Origin: a virus
Length of the DNA stretch: 44,911 nt
Virus record (IMG/VR): IMGVR_UViG_3300037245_001170
Location: 1-44,911 of that record
Strand: one strand, 5' to 3'
Part shown: positions 25,504 through 32,777 of the stretch, in pieces
Numbering within the stretch: the first letter of the stretch is position 1
Layout of the letters: each line of letters begins with the position of its first letter
Position numbers and translations under genes: made by a program
Notes under the pieces: generated by a model
The model's input: the letters and a program-made list of their open reading frames with translations, nothing else
Told to the model about the DNA's origin: nothing
Databases searched by the model: none

Positions 25504-26000
25504 GGACTTTCCTCCGATTCGCCAGGTTGTGGGTTGTCGGCGGTGAGGATTTTGACGATATCCGCGAAGCACTCCTCAAGCGGCCAATCTTTCTTATCCA
25601 AGTCGGATAAGCTTTTCATTTGGTCTTCGTAACGTCTAGCTTCCTTCCCCGCCGCGTCGATGCGGGCTTGTTTGTCCACGCAGTCCTCACAGGGATGCTC
25701 TTTGAAATAGCGATTAAACATACAAACCACGCACTCTTCCCCATCGTCTGTGATACAGCAGCATGGGTCATCGTCGTCGCCCCACCTGACAAAATCCATT
25801 GCCTTCTTGACAAGAGGTTCAAGCTCGTCAATGCGGAACAGAGCATCACGAAGCCTATTAGAGAGATGTAGCATGTGGCTTTCAATAGCAGCTTTGAATT
25901 CCGATGCCTCCAACTCCTCAACCCGCTTCTCGGCGGCGGCGAGCTTCCGTGCGCTGCTCTCACAAAGCTCACAATGTCGAGACGTGTCCTCTTTCATCAT
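25500..26000 (-). CDS. Coiled-coil Cys-rich protein
   Basis: 166 aa with a GGAGGAGGAG ribosome site and two adjacent Met codons. Residues 10-60 are coiled-coil (ARKLAAAEKRVEELEASEF). The middle is Cys rich (DPCCCITDDGEECVVCMF, HPCEDC), perhaps metal-binding. The tail ADNPQPGESEESP is similar to the end of the downstream gene. It overlaps both neighbours by 4 bp. Confidence 0.65.
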   Translation of the reverse strand: MMKEDTSRHCELCESSARKLAAAEKRVEELEASEFKAAIESHMLHLSNRLRDALFRIDELEPLVKKAMDFVRWGDDDDPCCCITDDGEECVVCMFNRYFKEHPCEDCVDKQARIDAAGKEARRYEDQMKSLSDLDKKDWPLEECFADIVKILTADNPQPGESEESP

Positions 26001-26125
26001 GTGTCTCCTCCTCCATTGGCAGCAGATGCAGGAGCCGCAGCGACGGGCGGCGGCCCCTCTCCCTCAATGACCACATCTTGAGGGTCTGCACCTGCATCTG
26101 GCATGAAGCGCGGGATAATCGTCAT
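25997..26125 (-). CDS. 42-aa Pro/Ala-rich peptide
   Basis: ATG at 26125 with TAAGGAGGC 10 bp upstream. Its stop overlaps the next start (ATGATG). The start overlaps the CHC2 gene stop as ATGA. The sequence is MTIIPRFMPDAGADPQDVVI, then an acidic turn and a Pro/Ala/Gly-rich tail. No function is recognised. Its support is the ribosome site and tight overlaps on both sides. Confidence 0.5.
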   Translation of the reverse strand: MTIIPRFMPDAGADPQDVVIEGEGPPPVAAAPASAANGGGDT

Positions 26126-26688
26126 GGTGCCAGCCTCCTTACCGCGGCGGGGAACGATGCGCCGCTCAGGCGGCGGTATAGGGCTATCACGTCACCCTTC
26201 TGGCCACATGAGAAGCAATTGAATCGGTTGTTGTAGATGCTCATGCTCGGGCGTGTGTCATCATGGAACGGGCACAGGCATTTGTTGTGGCGACCTATGA
26301 CTATCCCGTACTCGGCCAGCACATTCTCGATGGGATACTCACGCGCCTTCAGCTTCATGGCGTGTGTTATGTCGCCTTTCGTGGGGGGCCTCAATCGCTT
26401 GACTCTCCTTATCTCTCTCAGGATACCCTTCATTTGGTCGAGCCACACGATCCCCATAATCGGGCCTTCCGTGTCGCTATACACTTGCGCCAGCCTACGC
26501 ATCTCTTGCCACAGGTAGGCGATGCGCCCCTTCTTGGTCCACCACTCGTGCTGCTGCTCATACTTCATCTCCGCGAGAGCTATGCAGTCTTCGGCTCTCA
26601 GGTGGTTGTCATCGTAGTAGGGCTTCTCTCGGCTCCAACGGAGGCCGGTCCAGGTGACGTGGCCCCCAAAGTCGGATAGCACTCTCAT
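26122..26688 (-). CDS. CHC2 zinc-finger primase-like protein without catalytic domain
   Basis: 188 aa. The C-terminal 50 residues are a DnaG-type CHC2 zinc finger: CPFH (Cys139, His142), then RFNCFSCGQKGDVI (Cys158, Cys161), followed by LYRRLSG. In DnaG this finger is N-terminal and is followed by the RNA-polymerase/TOPRIM core; here it ends the protein, after about 125 residues of unrelated helical sequence. It could be a DNA-binding or host-primase-recruiting factor beside the helicase and initiator. No TOPRIM gene was seen nearby. Confidence 0.75.
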   Translation of the reverse strand: MRVLSDFGGHVTWTGLRWSREKPYYDDNHLRAEDCIALAEMKYEQQHEWWTKKGRIAYLWQEMRRLAQVYSDTEGPIMGIVWLDQMKGILREIRRVKRLRPPTKGDITHAMKLKAREYPIENVLAEYGIVIGRHNKCLCPFHDDTRPSMSIYNNRFNCFSCGQKGDVIALYRRLSGASFPAAVRRLAP

Positions 26689-27473
26689 TTGGATTCTCTT
26701 TCGAGGTTGGCGATGTAGTCTAGCTTGTCTTGTAAGGCGTTTCTCTTTCCATCAACGTATGCCCCACAGCCGTTCTCCAACACTTTCAAGGTGTACTCGA
26801 TATTGCTCTTAATCCTTTCCACCATGTCTTCCTTCCCCAACACTTCCCCTAGCATCTTGTAGGCTTCTTCGGGGTTGGTGGCGAGAGGTTTCAAATCCTT
26901 TCTGTTGTAGACTTGCTTAATCCCATTACTCGTGTGGGTTGTTTTTGCCCACACACCATCATGACCAATGACATATCTAAGCTCCTGACCGTGTACAGCG
27001 TTCCACACTGCCACATACGACTTGAACTCTTCCTTCTTCGGGGGTGGAGGGGTTAGGGAGTAGCCACTGCCATCTTTGAGTCTAGAGCCGGGATGCCCAT
27101 TTTCTGACGTAAAGCGGACATACCCGTCGCTTTCTGATGTTACGCGCCTTTTCACGCCGTCATGGGGGAAGCCAACACACCAAATATCATACTCCTCAAA
27201 CGGCACCACCAACCCCAACTTCTCCCAAGCCTCGGGGGAAAGGTTCTCGTGGATGTAGGTGAGTTCGGCGGGGGTGTATTCTGGGGAGCGGAGCATTTTG
27301 AGCATCAGGTCATAGACCTTTGTGCCGGGGAGCGCCTTGGATCGACCCACTTCTGTGCCCGTTAGGCATCCGTCCCAGAAAGACCAACACTTCTCACGTA
27401 TCTGCTCCTCACTGAATATTCCATACTCCTTGTTGGCCTCCAACAACTTCGCCCTGATTGTGTCGTCGCTCAT
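26685..27473 (-). CDS. 262-aa protein of unknown function
   Basis: AAAGGAGC precedes the ATG at 27473. The N-terminal 60 residues are helical (LLEANKEYGIFSEEQIREK). The middle contains a turn-rich YDIWCVGFPHDGVKRRV and a PPPPKKEE linker, then WNAVHGQELRYVIGHDGVW, and the end is helical. No known family was recognised. It lies between the helicase and the CHC2 protein. Confidence 0.65.
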   Translation of the reverse strand: MSDDTIRAKLLEANKEYGIFSEEQIREKCWSFWDGCLTGTEVGRSKALPGTKVYDLMLKMLRSPEYTPAELTYIHENLSPEAWEKLGLVVPFEEYDIWCVGFPHDGVKRRVTSESDGYVRFTSENGHPGSRLKDGSGYSLTPPPPKKEEFKSYVAVWNAVHGQELRYVIGHDGVWAKTTHTSNGIKQVYNRKDLKPLATNPEEAYKMLGEVLGKEDMVERIKSNIEYTLKVLENGCGAYVDGKRNALQDKLDYIANLERESK

Positions 27474-27552
27474 GTTAAGCTCCTTTCACACCTCTTCCAA
27501 GAATGGCCCCTGTTTCTGTGCATAGATTTTCTTGTCGAACACGCCGAATTGG

Positions 27553-28398
27553 TTAATATTCCCCGCCGAACGCGGGAACCTTCCGTGGCCCTTCATCTTC
27601 CAGATCATCCACAAGGTACTGCCCTTCCAGCCTCACCCTGATATGCTCGCCAGTAGCCGGGCCGTGAGTAACGCCCTCGCGGCGGTTATGAATGACCCGA
27701 ATCCTCGACTCAGTAGAGCCGCTGACCGCTTTATCTCCGCGATATAGACCCAACATTGTGTCGCATTCATATACAATGACGCCCGAGTCGCGGACATCCT
27801 CACTCTCAGGGATATTGTGTTGAACCTTCTGCATAAGCACGACCATGAATAGGGCCACATTCATCTCTTCTATCGCGGTCACGAGTGCGCTAACTATCGC
27901 GCCGAGTTGAATCGCGGGATTCTCTAATTGCATCATATTGGCGAGCCGATGGAGATGATCCAAGAATACGGCCTTTGCATCATACTTGGCGACGGCCTCT
28001 TTCATACGCTCGGTCACCCATTTCCATGAGCCGGGCTTGAGTTGGCGTGGGATATTGAACTTGATGTCGTCGCCGAACCCTCTTATGAATTTCGCGCCGC
28101 CCGCCTCAAAGGGTATCCACAGCGTTTCTATCCCCTGCTCATAGAGGTTCTTGGTGATCGTCTTCAAGAGCGTCGTTTTGCCAGCCTCCGTCTTGCCGGT
28201 GACAAGGATCAGCTCGCCTCCCTCGACATCGTTCAACACCCTATCCAGGTGTCCTATGCCTGTCTTTAGGACGGTATACGGGCGACTCGCCTGACGCTTC
28301 GATAGCTCCTCCCTCATCTCGTCGGACGTGATAACCCTATCATCTCCCTGATAATCGCCTGGATGCTTGGGATCGAATATTTGGTTGCGGTCAGTCAT
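27553..28398 (-). CDS. DnaB-like/RecA-fold replicative helicase ATPase
   Basis: 281 aa, a RecA-fold domain with Walker A GKTEAGKTT (68-76) and Walker B KAVFLDHLHRL (Asp147). They are followed by a sensor-like VALFMVVLMQKVQ and an arginine-rich C-terminal VIHNRREGVTHGP, as in the DnaB C-terminal domain. The DnaB N-terminal collar domain is missing, so it is close to a core-only form. It would unwind DNA in phage replication with the O-like initiator upstream. The start has GAGGAG and overlaps the upstream stop by 4 bp. Confidence 0.82.
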   Translation of the reverse strand: MTDRNQIFDPKHPGDYQGDDRVITSDEMREELSKRQASRPYTVLKTGIGHLDRVLNDVEGGELILVTGKTEAGKTTLLKTITKNLYEQGIETLWIPFEAGGAKFIRGFGDDIKFNIPRQLKPGSWKWVTERMKEAVAKYDAKAVFLDHLHRLANMMQLENPAIQLGAIVSALVTAIEEMNVALFMVVLMQKVQHNIPESEDVRDSGVIVYECDTMLGLYRGDKAVSGSTESRIRVIHNRREGVTHGPATGEHIRVRLEGQYLVDDLEDEGPRKVPAFGGEY

Positions 28399-28646
28399 TC
28401 AATCTCCTCGATGGTCACGCGCAGTTTGACAACCTCTTCGCCAAGATCGGGATATGCGGCCCCGGCAGCATCCCGCTTCAACTTAAACAGCACAGGGCCG
28501 TCATCGCACGCTGTCCCTATGTTCCAATTATCGCGCTTAAGCCACTTCCCCCCAATCTTAAGAATACCCAAACCCTCGCGGAATTTTGTGGTAACGTCTA
28601 AGGGGGCCGCAGCTATCCCCCAATACGTCTTCACAATCTTAGCCAT
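28395..28646 (-). CDS. 83-aa protein of unknown function
   Basis: AGGAGGCATAAG precedes the ATG. It is a basic, beta-like protein (GLGILKIGGKWLKRDNWNIG) with an acidic helical tail. It sits between the initiator and the helicase, a place where helicase loaders occur in lambda-like phages, but no loader motif or ATPase signature is visible. Confidence 0.62.
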   Translation of the reverse strand: MAKIVKTYWGIAAAPLDVTTKFREGLGILKIGGKWLKRDNWNIGTACDDGPVLFKLKRDAAGAAYPDLGEEVVKLRVTIEEIE

Positions 28647-28656
28647 CTTATGCCTC

Positions 28657-29349
28657 CTAAAAGTTCATGTCTCCCTGTGAATGGTTCCCCAGTTTCAGTG
28701 TCAGTTGATCGTAATGTTTGCGTAATTTGGCCGTTGATAGAATGTTGTTCTGCCAGAACTCGTCGGACTGGCATGACTTGATTATGCCCTCGATCTCGGC
28801 GGATGTATGCCCATCAATCCGAGAGAGCTTATTAATGTGCTCTGCCCATGTTTGCTCATTCGGGAGAGAGAGTCTCTTCTGCTTCGGGTTTCTCTTCCGT
28901 ATCAGGCTGTCCAATAATAGGGCTAGTCGTAACTCGTCAGAAGTTGCGACGAAAGAAGTTTCTTTTGTAAGAGTTTCTTTTGTATCCCTCAATTTTGAGG
29001 ACCCCTTCGATCCAATATTGGAACCCCGTTCCTTTTTTGGGACAGGTACCCATTTACGGTAATCCGTTTGGACGCCATAGGTTACCCCTATAAGTGTTTC
29101 TTTTTTGAGGATAGCCCTCTTTTGTAATAGCTTGTTTAGGGCTCGTGAGACGCCGCCCCTTCCAAGGCCAGTCGCTTGTGTGAATTGGCTTATTGAGATT
29201 ACGTCCATCTTTTTGTTCCATCCCCAGGTCTTGCGTAAGATCACGCAGAACACTTGCCACTCTTCGCCTGAAATCCGAATTCTTGCTAACGCTTCAAGAA
29301 TCTCGTTGGATATGCGCGTGTATCCGTCTTCAAGTTGTGGTGACGCCAT
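28657..29349 (-). CDS. Replication initiator, phage protein O-like
   Basis: 230 aa. The N-terminus matches the phage replication protein O domain: DGYTRISNEILEALARIRIS, then EWQVFCVILRKTWGWNKK and a winged-helix ISQFTQATGLGRGGVSRALN. This domain binds origin repeats. The C-terminal part is linked by a low-complexity Ser/Lys region (SNIGSKGSSKLRDTKETLT) and would contact the helicase. The promoter at 29476-29504 and an unusually structured leader precede it, so initiation is probably tightly controlled. The only ribosome-site candidate is AGGG at 29359-29362. Confidence 0.83.
   Translation of the reverse strand: MASPQLEDGYTRISNEILEALARIRISGEEWQVFCVILRKTWGWNKKMDVISISQFTQATGLGRGGVSRALNKLLQKRAILKKETLIGVTYGVQTDYRKWVPVPKKERGSNIGSKGSSKLRDTKETLTKETSFVATSDELRLALLLDSLIRKRNPKQKRLSLPNEQTWAEHINKLSRIDGHTSAEIEGIIKSCQSDEFWQNNILSTAKLRKHYDQLTLKLGNHSQGDMNF
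28957..29000. repeat. Repeats and palindrome inside the initiator gene
   Basis: A 13-bp sequence, AGTTTCTTTTGTA (plus strand), occurs at 28957-28969 and 28972-28984, 15 bp apart. A CCTCAA-TT-TTGAGG palindrome follows at 28987-29000. The surroundings are AT-rich. Lambda-type origins lie in the equivalent linker region of gene O, so this may be an O-binding origin. Confidence 0.45.
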
Positions 29350-29356
29350 AGGCGGA

Positions 29357-29471
29357 GGCCCTAAAAAGACAAGCCCGGCTCACACAATTAGTGCATGGCC
29401 CCAAGATTAGAAGGGACACTCCTCGTGTGAACCGGAACTTGAAAGATAAGCATATGATTCTTAGGGCCATG
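29357..29471 (-). promoter_or_regulatory. Structured leader of the initiator mRNA (RNA switch candidate)
   Basis: On the minus strand the leader begins with CATGGCCCTAA (29471-29461). Its CATGGCCC can pair with GGGCCATG (29401-29394). The overlapping GGCCCTAA can instead pair with TTAGGGCC (29364-29357), which holds the ribosome-site candidate of the initiator gene. A further 11-bp stem joins 29435-29425 to 29385-29375 (one G-U pair). The first pairing is interleaved with this stem, while the second encloses it, so two alternative folds are possible. Confidence 0.6.
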
Positions 29472-29475
29472 ATGT

Positions 29476-29504
29476 ATTATATCACCCATTCGGGATTGTG
29501 TCAA
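29476..29504 (-). promoter_or_regulatory. Consensus sigma-70 promoter for the initiator gene
   Basis: TTGACA (29504-29499), a 17-bp spacer ending TGA, then TATAAT (29481-29476): a full-consensus extended -10 promoter on the minus strand, directly after the SSB gene. The expected transcript starts near 29469, at the first paired stretch of the leader. Confidence 0.85.
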
Positions 29505-29508
29505 GGGA

Positions 29509-29904
29509 CTAGAACGGGATATCGTCGTCGTCGATTCCTGCCGCGCGTGCGTCTGCCTCTGGGTCGTTGGTCGGAGATTGGGGTGGCACGCCCTTATTGC
29601 CGCCGGTGAACTCGAAGCCAAGAACAATAATCTTGTGCTTGCTTCGCTTCTTGCCGTCGCCATCCTCCCAGGTGTCGAGAGTGAGCTTGCCCTCGACATA
29701 AATAAGGTCGCCTTTGCCAAAGAATTTGGCGATATTTTCGCCCGTCTTGCCGAACGCGATGCACTCGTTCCAGGCGGTAGTCTCAGTGTCCCTGTATTTC
29801 TCGTTGGTGACAACGCCAAACTTGGTCAGTGTGCCGGTTTTGGTTTCTATTGTCTCGGGGGCGCGGGTCAGCCTGCATAGCCCGTGTATCTTCAAGTGAC
29901 TCAT
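29509..29904 (-). CDS. ssb: Single-stranded DNA-binding protein
   Basis: 131 aa. The OB-fold begins LKIHGLCRLTRAPETIETKTGT, and the core has WNECIAFGKTGENIAKFFGKGDLIYVEGKL. The disordered tail ends in the acidic DDDDIPF tip that recruits replication partners in bacterial SSBs. It would coat single-stranded DNA for replication and ERF annealing. CTAAGGAGG precedes the ATG, which overlaps the upstream stop. Confidence 0.93.
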   Translation of the reverse strand: MSHLKIHGLCRLTRAPETIETKTGTLTKFGVVTNEKYRDTETTAWNECIAFGKTGENIAKFFGKGDLIYVEGKLTLDTWEDGDGKKRSKHKIIVLGFEFTGGNKGVPPQSPTNDPEADARAAGIDDDDIPF

Positions 29905-30605
29905 TCTTTCGCCTCCTTAGTCGTCAACTGCTCTTTTAGTATACGCAGATCGCGGAGAAATCCTATCGCCATTTCACGCGACATATCTTTTATGGCGAGC
30001 CCTTGGTATGGCTTCCCGCTGTATATTTCCGCGACACCAGCCGTTCCTTGTTCAAGAGCCTCAACCTCTGCGATTAAATCACTAAGAGCCTTGGCCTGAG
30101 CCTCAATTTCTTCGGAGGTGCGCTCCACGAGCTTATCAGCCTTTGGCTCGACTTCGATATGGTCGGAGTCCCCCTCGTCCTGTCCCTTCACAGGGATACA
30201 GAAGGTTTGGAACGCCATGTATTTGTAGGCCGCGCTCATGGCTTTGTTGGTGGCCTTGTCGGACGTGTCGGTAGCCTCGCCGTAGAATGGGCCAGCAGTT
30301 ACGGTGCTCCCGTCTTCGACACAGATAAAATTGTATTCTATATCGACTATGGCGCGGTGGCTGGCCTTGCCGTCCTTTGTTGTTCGCTCTTCTCCGAAGC
30401 ATTGCAATCCTACCGGTAGAATCACCAGCCCATGCTTCACCAATAGAGGTGACAACGCACACATCAAGGCGTCGATGCCCCTGAAATTGTACTTTTGAAA
30501 GGCATTTTTTTCGTCTTTCGCAAGCCCCATCTTCGATAGGTCGGCTTGCACGGCTGCTATCGCCGCATATACTTTTGGGACTTCTACTTTTGGCTCATCA
30601 CTCAT
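29901..30605 (-). CDS. ERF-family single-strand annealing protein
   Basis: 234 aa from the ATG at 30605 (GAAAGGAGC upstream). The ERF core is clear: VYAAIAAVQADLSKMGLAKD, AFQKYNFRGIDALMCALSPLL, then a beta-strand run, and TDTSDKATNKAMSAAYKYM, ending FCIP. ERF proteins anneal complementary strands in phage recombination and work with SSB, encoded next. The C-terminal third is charged and helical. Confidence 0.88.
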   Translation of the reverse strand: MSDEPKVEVPKVYAAIAAVQADLSKMGLAKDEKNAFQKYNFRGIDALMCALSPLLVKHGLVILPVGLQCFGEERTTKDGKASHRAIVDIEYNFICVEDGSTVTAGPFYGEATDTSDKATNKAMSAAYKYMAFQTFCIPVKGQDEGDSDHIEVEPKADKLVERTSEEIEAQAKALSDLIAEVEALEQGTAGVAEIYSGKPYQGLAIKDMSREMAIGFLRDLRILKEQLTTKEAKE

Positions 30606-30690
30606 CTTCTTGCTCCTTTCGTTCGTACATCGGGCACCAATCACAGCCGTATGGCCGCTTCTTGCAGTTGTCGCAGGGGTCAGGCTTCAT
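30598..30690 (-). CDS. 30-aa zinc-knuckle peptide
   Basis: ATG at 30690 overlaps the upstream stop as ATGA, and the stop lies inside the ERF start, so it is translationally coupled on both sides. Cys6, Cys9, Cys16 and Cys19 (CDNC, CDWC) form two CXXC pairs in 30 residues. It also encodes the ERF ribosome site. Function unknown. Confidence 0.52.
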   Translation of the reverse strand: MKPDPCDNCKKRPYGCDWCPMYERKEQEDE

Positions 30691-30944
30691 GAGGCTTGTG
30701 GTTCTTCTCCCAATTCCATCTGGTCACTTTTTACCGTCTCTGTCGCGGGCTTTTCGTCGCACTCGCACTTGCACCCACCCAGCCGCACACGCACCTCTTC
30801 AGTCGATATGCGCTCGACGGTCAGACCCTCGCTTATAAAGCCCGCGACATCCTTCCCAACCTGTTTCGCGTGTTCTGGCATGTCCATAGTAGCCGCAACG
30901 ACGCAGCCGCACTTCTTGATGCCTATGTAAGCGTGCTCGCTCAT
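30687..30944 (-). CDS. 85-aa protein with Cys cluster
   Basis: Starts MSEHAYIGIKKCGCVVAATM and contains a helical middle and a GGCKCECDEK cluster, so it may bind metal. The acidic tail ends MELGEEPQAS. It overlaps its upstream and downstream neighbours by 4 bp. No known family was recognised. Confidence 0.62.
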   Translation of the reverse strand: MSEHAYIGIKKCGCVVAATMDMPEHAKQVGKDVAGFISEGLTVERISTEEVRVRLGGCKCECDEKPATETVKSDQMELGEEPQAS

Positions 30945-31279
30945 GATCCCGCCTCCTCTACGGCCCTATTGCCAGCCGCGCTCGTCTCTTCGATGTCCTT
31001 CATCGTCACAGGCTTATGCGGCCTCTTGAGCTTGACGACGGCGAGCACGCCACGTATATTATGCTTGCGCTTTTCGATAAGCCGAAACACGCCTTCGGAG
31101 CTATCCCGATTAGGGACGACGTGAATGGTAGTTGTCTCGCGCCCGCGCTTGTCGGAGACATCGCCCTCCTCGATCTCAATCCGACACCCACGCGCCTCGA
31201 TGACGATACGGCCTTTTTTCACCTCGACCACTCGCGGTGCCTTTATCCAGCAGCGTCTGAACCGGTCACGTAGTCTCAT
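30941..31279 (-). CDS. Basic 112-aa protein of unknown function
   Basis: GAGAGGAGG precedes the ATG. It is highly basic and beta-like (VVEVKKGRIVIEARGCRIEI), followed by a Lys/Arg-rich stretch (RLIEKRKHNIRGVLAVVKLKR), which suggests nucleic-acid contact. It overlaps the upstream gene by 14 bp. No motif was recognised. Confidence 0.6.
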   Translation of the reverse strand: MRLRDRFRRCWIKAPRVVEVKKGRIVIEARGCRIEIEEGDVSDKRGRETTTIHVVPNRDSSEGVFRLIEKRKHNIRGVLAVVKLKRPHKPVTMKDIEETSAAGNRAVEEAGS

Positions 31280-31619
31280 TGTCAGCCTCCTCTCTAAACA
31301 TCTCTCGGGCTATGGCGTTGCCGACGTTCTGAGCCGCTACCCGGAAGCGTTTCTCGAAGGGCCCTCCGCTGTGGTGCAAGCGACATTGTATTTTATATCC
31401 ATGTCGGCCCCAACATACCTCGCAGAATGGGCCAAGCGCCATAGCCATATCCGTCCCGGGGTTCTGCGCTCGATATTCGGGAGTTCTGTCTGCATAATAC
31501 ATGCGCCATTCGAGAGAGCGCTGATCCTTGGGGCACAAATCTTTATCGCAGATGACGCATGCGTCGGTCGCTTTGGCCTCGTTGCAATGGCCGCATATGT
31601 TCATGGTCTTCCTGGGCAT
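31266..31619 (-). CDS. Zinc-finger protein with two Cys clusters
   Basis: 117 aa. Cys9/Cys12 and Cys21/Cys24/Cys29 (NICGHC, CVICDKDLC) form a B-box or treble-clef-like pattern. A second set lies at FCEVCW and IQCRLH. The C-terminus is a basic amphipathic helix (FEKRFRVAAQNVGNAIARE). GGAAGG precedes the ATG. It is probably a DNA- or protein-binding host-takeover factor, by analogy only. Confidence 0.65.
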   Translation of the reverse strand: MPRKTMNICGHCNEAKATDACVICDKDLCPKDQRSLEWRMYYADRTPEYRAQNPGTDMAMALGPFCEVCWGRHGYKIQCRLHHSGGPFEKRFRVAAQNVGNAIAREMFREEADNETT

Positions 31620-31634
31620 GTGTCGCCTTCCTTT

Positions 31635-31814
31635 CTAAATCCTTCTCGGGTAGGTGCCAAGCCATAGCCTTTCCCGCCGTTGAGCCTTCCGAAAGATTTG
31701 CCGTACCCGTTCGCGTGAGATGCTGTGGCGTTCTCCGAGCTTCTTGTATGTCCACTTCCTCGGGTTCATAGCCCTCTTCTTAATGATATCTAGGTTCCGA
31801 TCAGTAATATTCAT
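31635..31814 (-). CDS. 59-aa HTH protein resembling sigma-70 region 4
   Basis: ATG at 31814 with AAAGGAAGG upstream. The centre, WTYKKLGERHSISRERVRQI followed by FRKAQRRERL, is nearly the textbook sigma-70 region 4 helix-turn-helix that reads the -35 box, including the SRERVRQI motif. Nothing else of a sigma factor is present. It could compete with or remodel host sigma-70 at -35 sites, or be a small repressor. Confidence 0.7.
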   Translation of the reverse strand: MNITDRNLDIIKKRAMNPRKWTYKKLGERHSISRERVRQIFRKAQRRERLWLGTYPRRI

Positions 31815-31928
31815 GGCCTTCCTTTCTAAATGCTGGCCTCCGATCCGTGGCGGATGACGGACAGAGAGGGGGACAAAGTGACGAGGTGATCCGGGACCCC
31901 GATCCGCCGCCCCTTTTTGCCAGCATGA
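31815..31928. other. 114-bp spacer with inverted repeats, possible 41-aa frame
   Basis: The spacer has ATGCTGGC (31830-31837) facing GCCAGCAT (31919-31926), an ATCCG-TGG-CGGAT mini-hairpin near 31845, and CGATCCG repeats. On the minus strand a 41-codon frame (MLAKRGGGSGSRIT start) opens at 31926, 2 bp after the upstream stop, but it has no good ribosome site and a poor composition. I favour a structured intergenic element over a gene. Confidence 0.4.
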
Positions 31929-32174
31929 CTATCCGTACTTGCTTTTGAGATAGACTCCATATAGGTACTCGCGCTTGGTCTCGCCTTCATCATCCCAATC
32001 GAAATCATGGATGAGTGCGAGCTGCTCGGACGTGAAGTGCTTGACTAGCCAGGCGATGAACGCTCTCCTGTCATCCAGCCCAAGCTTGTCGATGTTGCGT
32101 TTCCACGCCTCGCATTCATCTTTCACCTTGCCGGCGGCACGAGACTCTTTGCGTATGCTCTCCAGCTTACTCAT
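31929..32174 (-). CDS. 81-aa helical protein
   Basis: GCGGAGGCCC precedes the ATG at 32174. The N-terminal half is a charged helix (LESIRKESRAAGKVKDECEAW) and the second half is acidic with aromatic residues (HDFDWDDEGETKREYLYG). No motif. It overlaps the upstream gene by 8 bp. Confidence 0.62.
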   Translation of the reverse strand: MSKLESIRKESRAAGKVKDECEAWKRNIDKLGLDDRRAFIAWLVKHFTSEQLALIHDFDWDDEGETKREYLYGVYLKSKYG

Positions 32175-32499
32175 GACGGGCCTCCGCTGCCCATCGGGCG
32201 AGTTCGACTTCGAGCTTGTCGATCAGGGCGAGCTTGTTCTCTTCGACGACCAATAAATTAACTTCCCCCATAAAAGTGAAGCAATTGTCTTTGTCGAGAG
32301 CCCCAGTGGTAGGCCAGGTAAGGCACTGGTCGCAATCATGCTGGGCGTCTTCCCGCGCACCGCAAGCCGCGCATAAGGGACAGCGTTGTGGGTGAGACGA
32401 ACTGTATTCGTTGAGTGATGCCTCGCTATCCACGGCCAACCTTTTCCGATAGTCGGCTAGATGCGTCTTGATACGCTTTGCGGCTGTGATCCTTTTCAT
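32167..32499 (-). CDS. 110-aa zinc-ribbon-like protein
   Basis: GGGGAGGCCC precedes the ATG. A basic helix (ITAAKRIKTHLADYRKRLA) leads to a dense Cys block, RCPLCAACG then HDCDQC, likely one zinc site. It ends with a helical stretch (LALIDKLEVELARWA). It overlaps both neighbours. Function unknown. Confidence 0.63.
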   Translation of the reverse strand: MKRITAAKRIKTHLADYRKRLAVDSEASLNEYSSSHPQRCPLCAACGAREDAQHDCDQCLTWPTTGALDKDNCFTFMGEVNLLVVEENKLALIDKLEVELARWAAEARHE

Positions 32500-32777
32500 G
32501 CCGGGCCTCCCCTCTTTGTCTTCTTTCTGCGCTTGGGCCGGAGATGCTTGTGCGCGAAGTCATAAGCGTCATTCGCCGCCTGATCTTCATAATCCGCCGT
32601 ATGCGCCGCCTTAATAATAATGTCGGTGTCCCGGCGTGAGCGGTACATGCTTATCTTCCAGAGCCAATGATCTGAATCAGTGCGCGTCAGGACTGCTTTC
32701 ATATTGGGAGACATTTCTCTAATCCGCCCCAAGCACTCAGCGGTTGACTTCCACGACTTAGGCGTTTTGGCTGGCAT
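32496..32777 (-). CDS. Basic 93-aa protein
   Basis: The ATG at 32777 (CCGGAGGAGG upstream) was chosen; the open frame to 33035 overlaps the next gene and is not protein-like. The sequence KSTAECLGRIREMSP, then DSDHWLWKISMYR, ends in a strongly basic tail (LRPKRRKKTKRG), suggesting nucleic-acid binding. No family was recognised. Confidence 0.6.
   Translation of the reverse strand: MPAKTPKSWKSTAECLGRIREMSPNMKAVLTRTDSDHWLWKISMYRSRRDTDIIIKAAHTADYEDQAANDAYDFAHKHLRPKRRKKTKRGGPA

Noticed and set aside
27474-27552. Short frame in the 79-bp spacer (NQFGVFDKKIYAQKQGPFLE)
   Set aside because: The sequence is protein-like, but the only standard start is an internal GTG giving 17 residues without a ribosome site.
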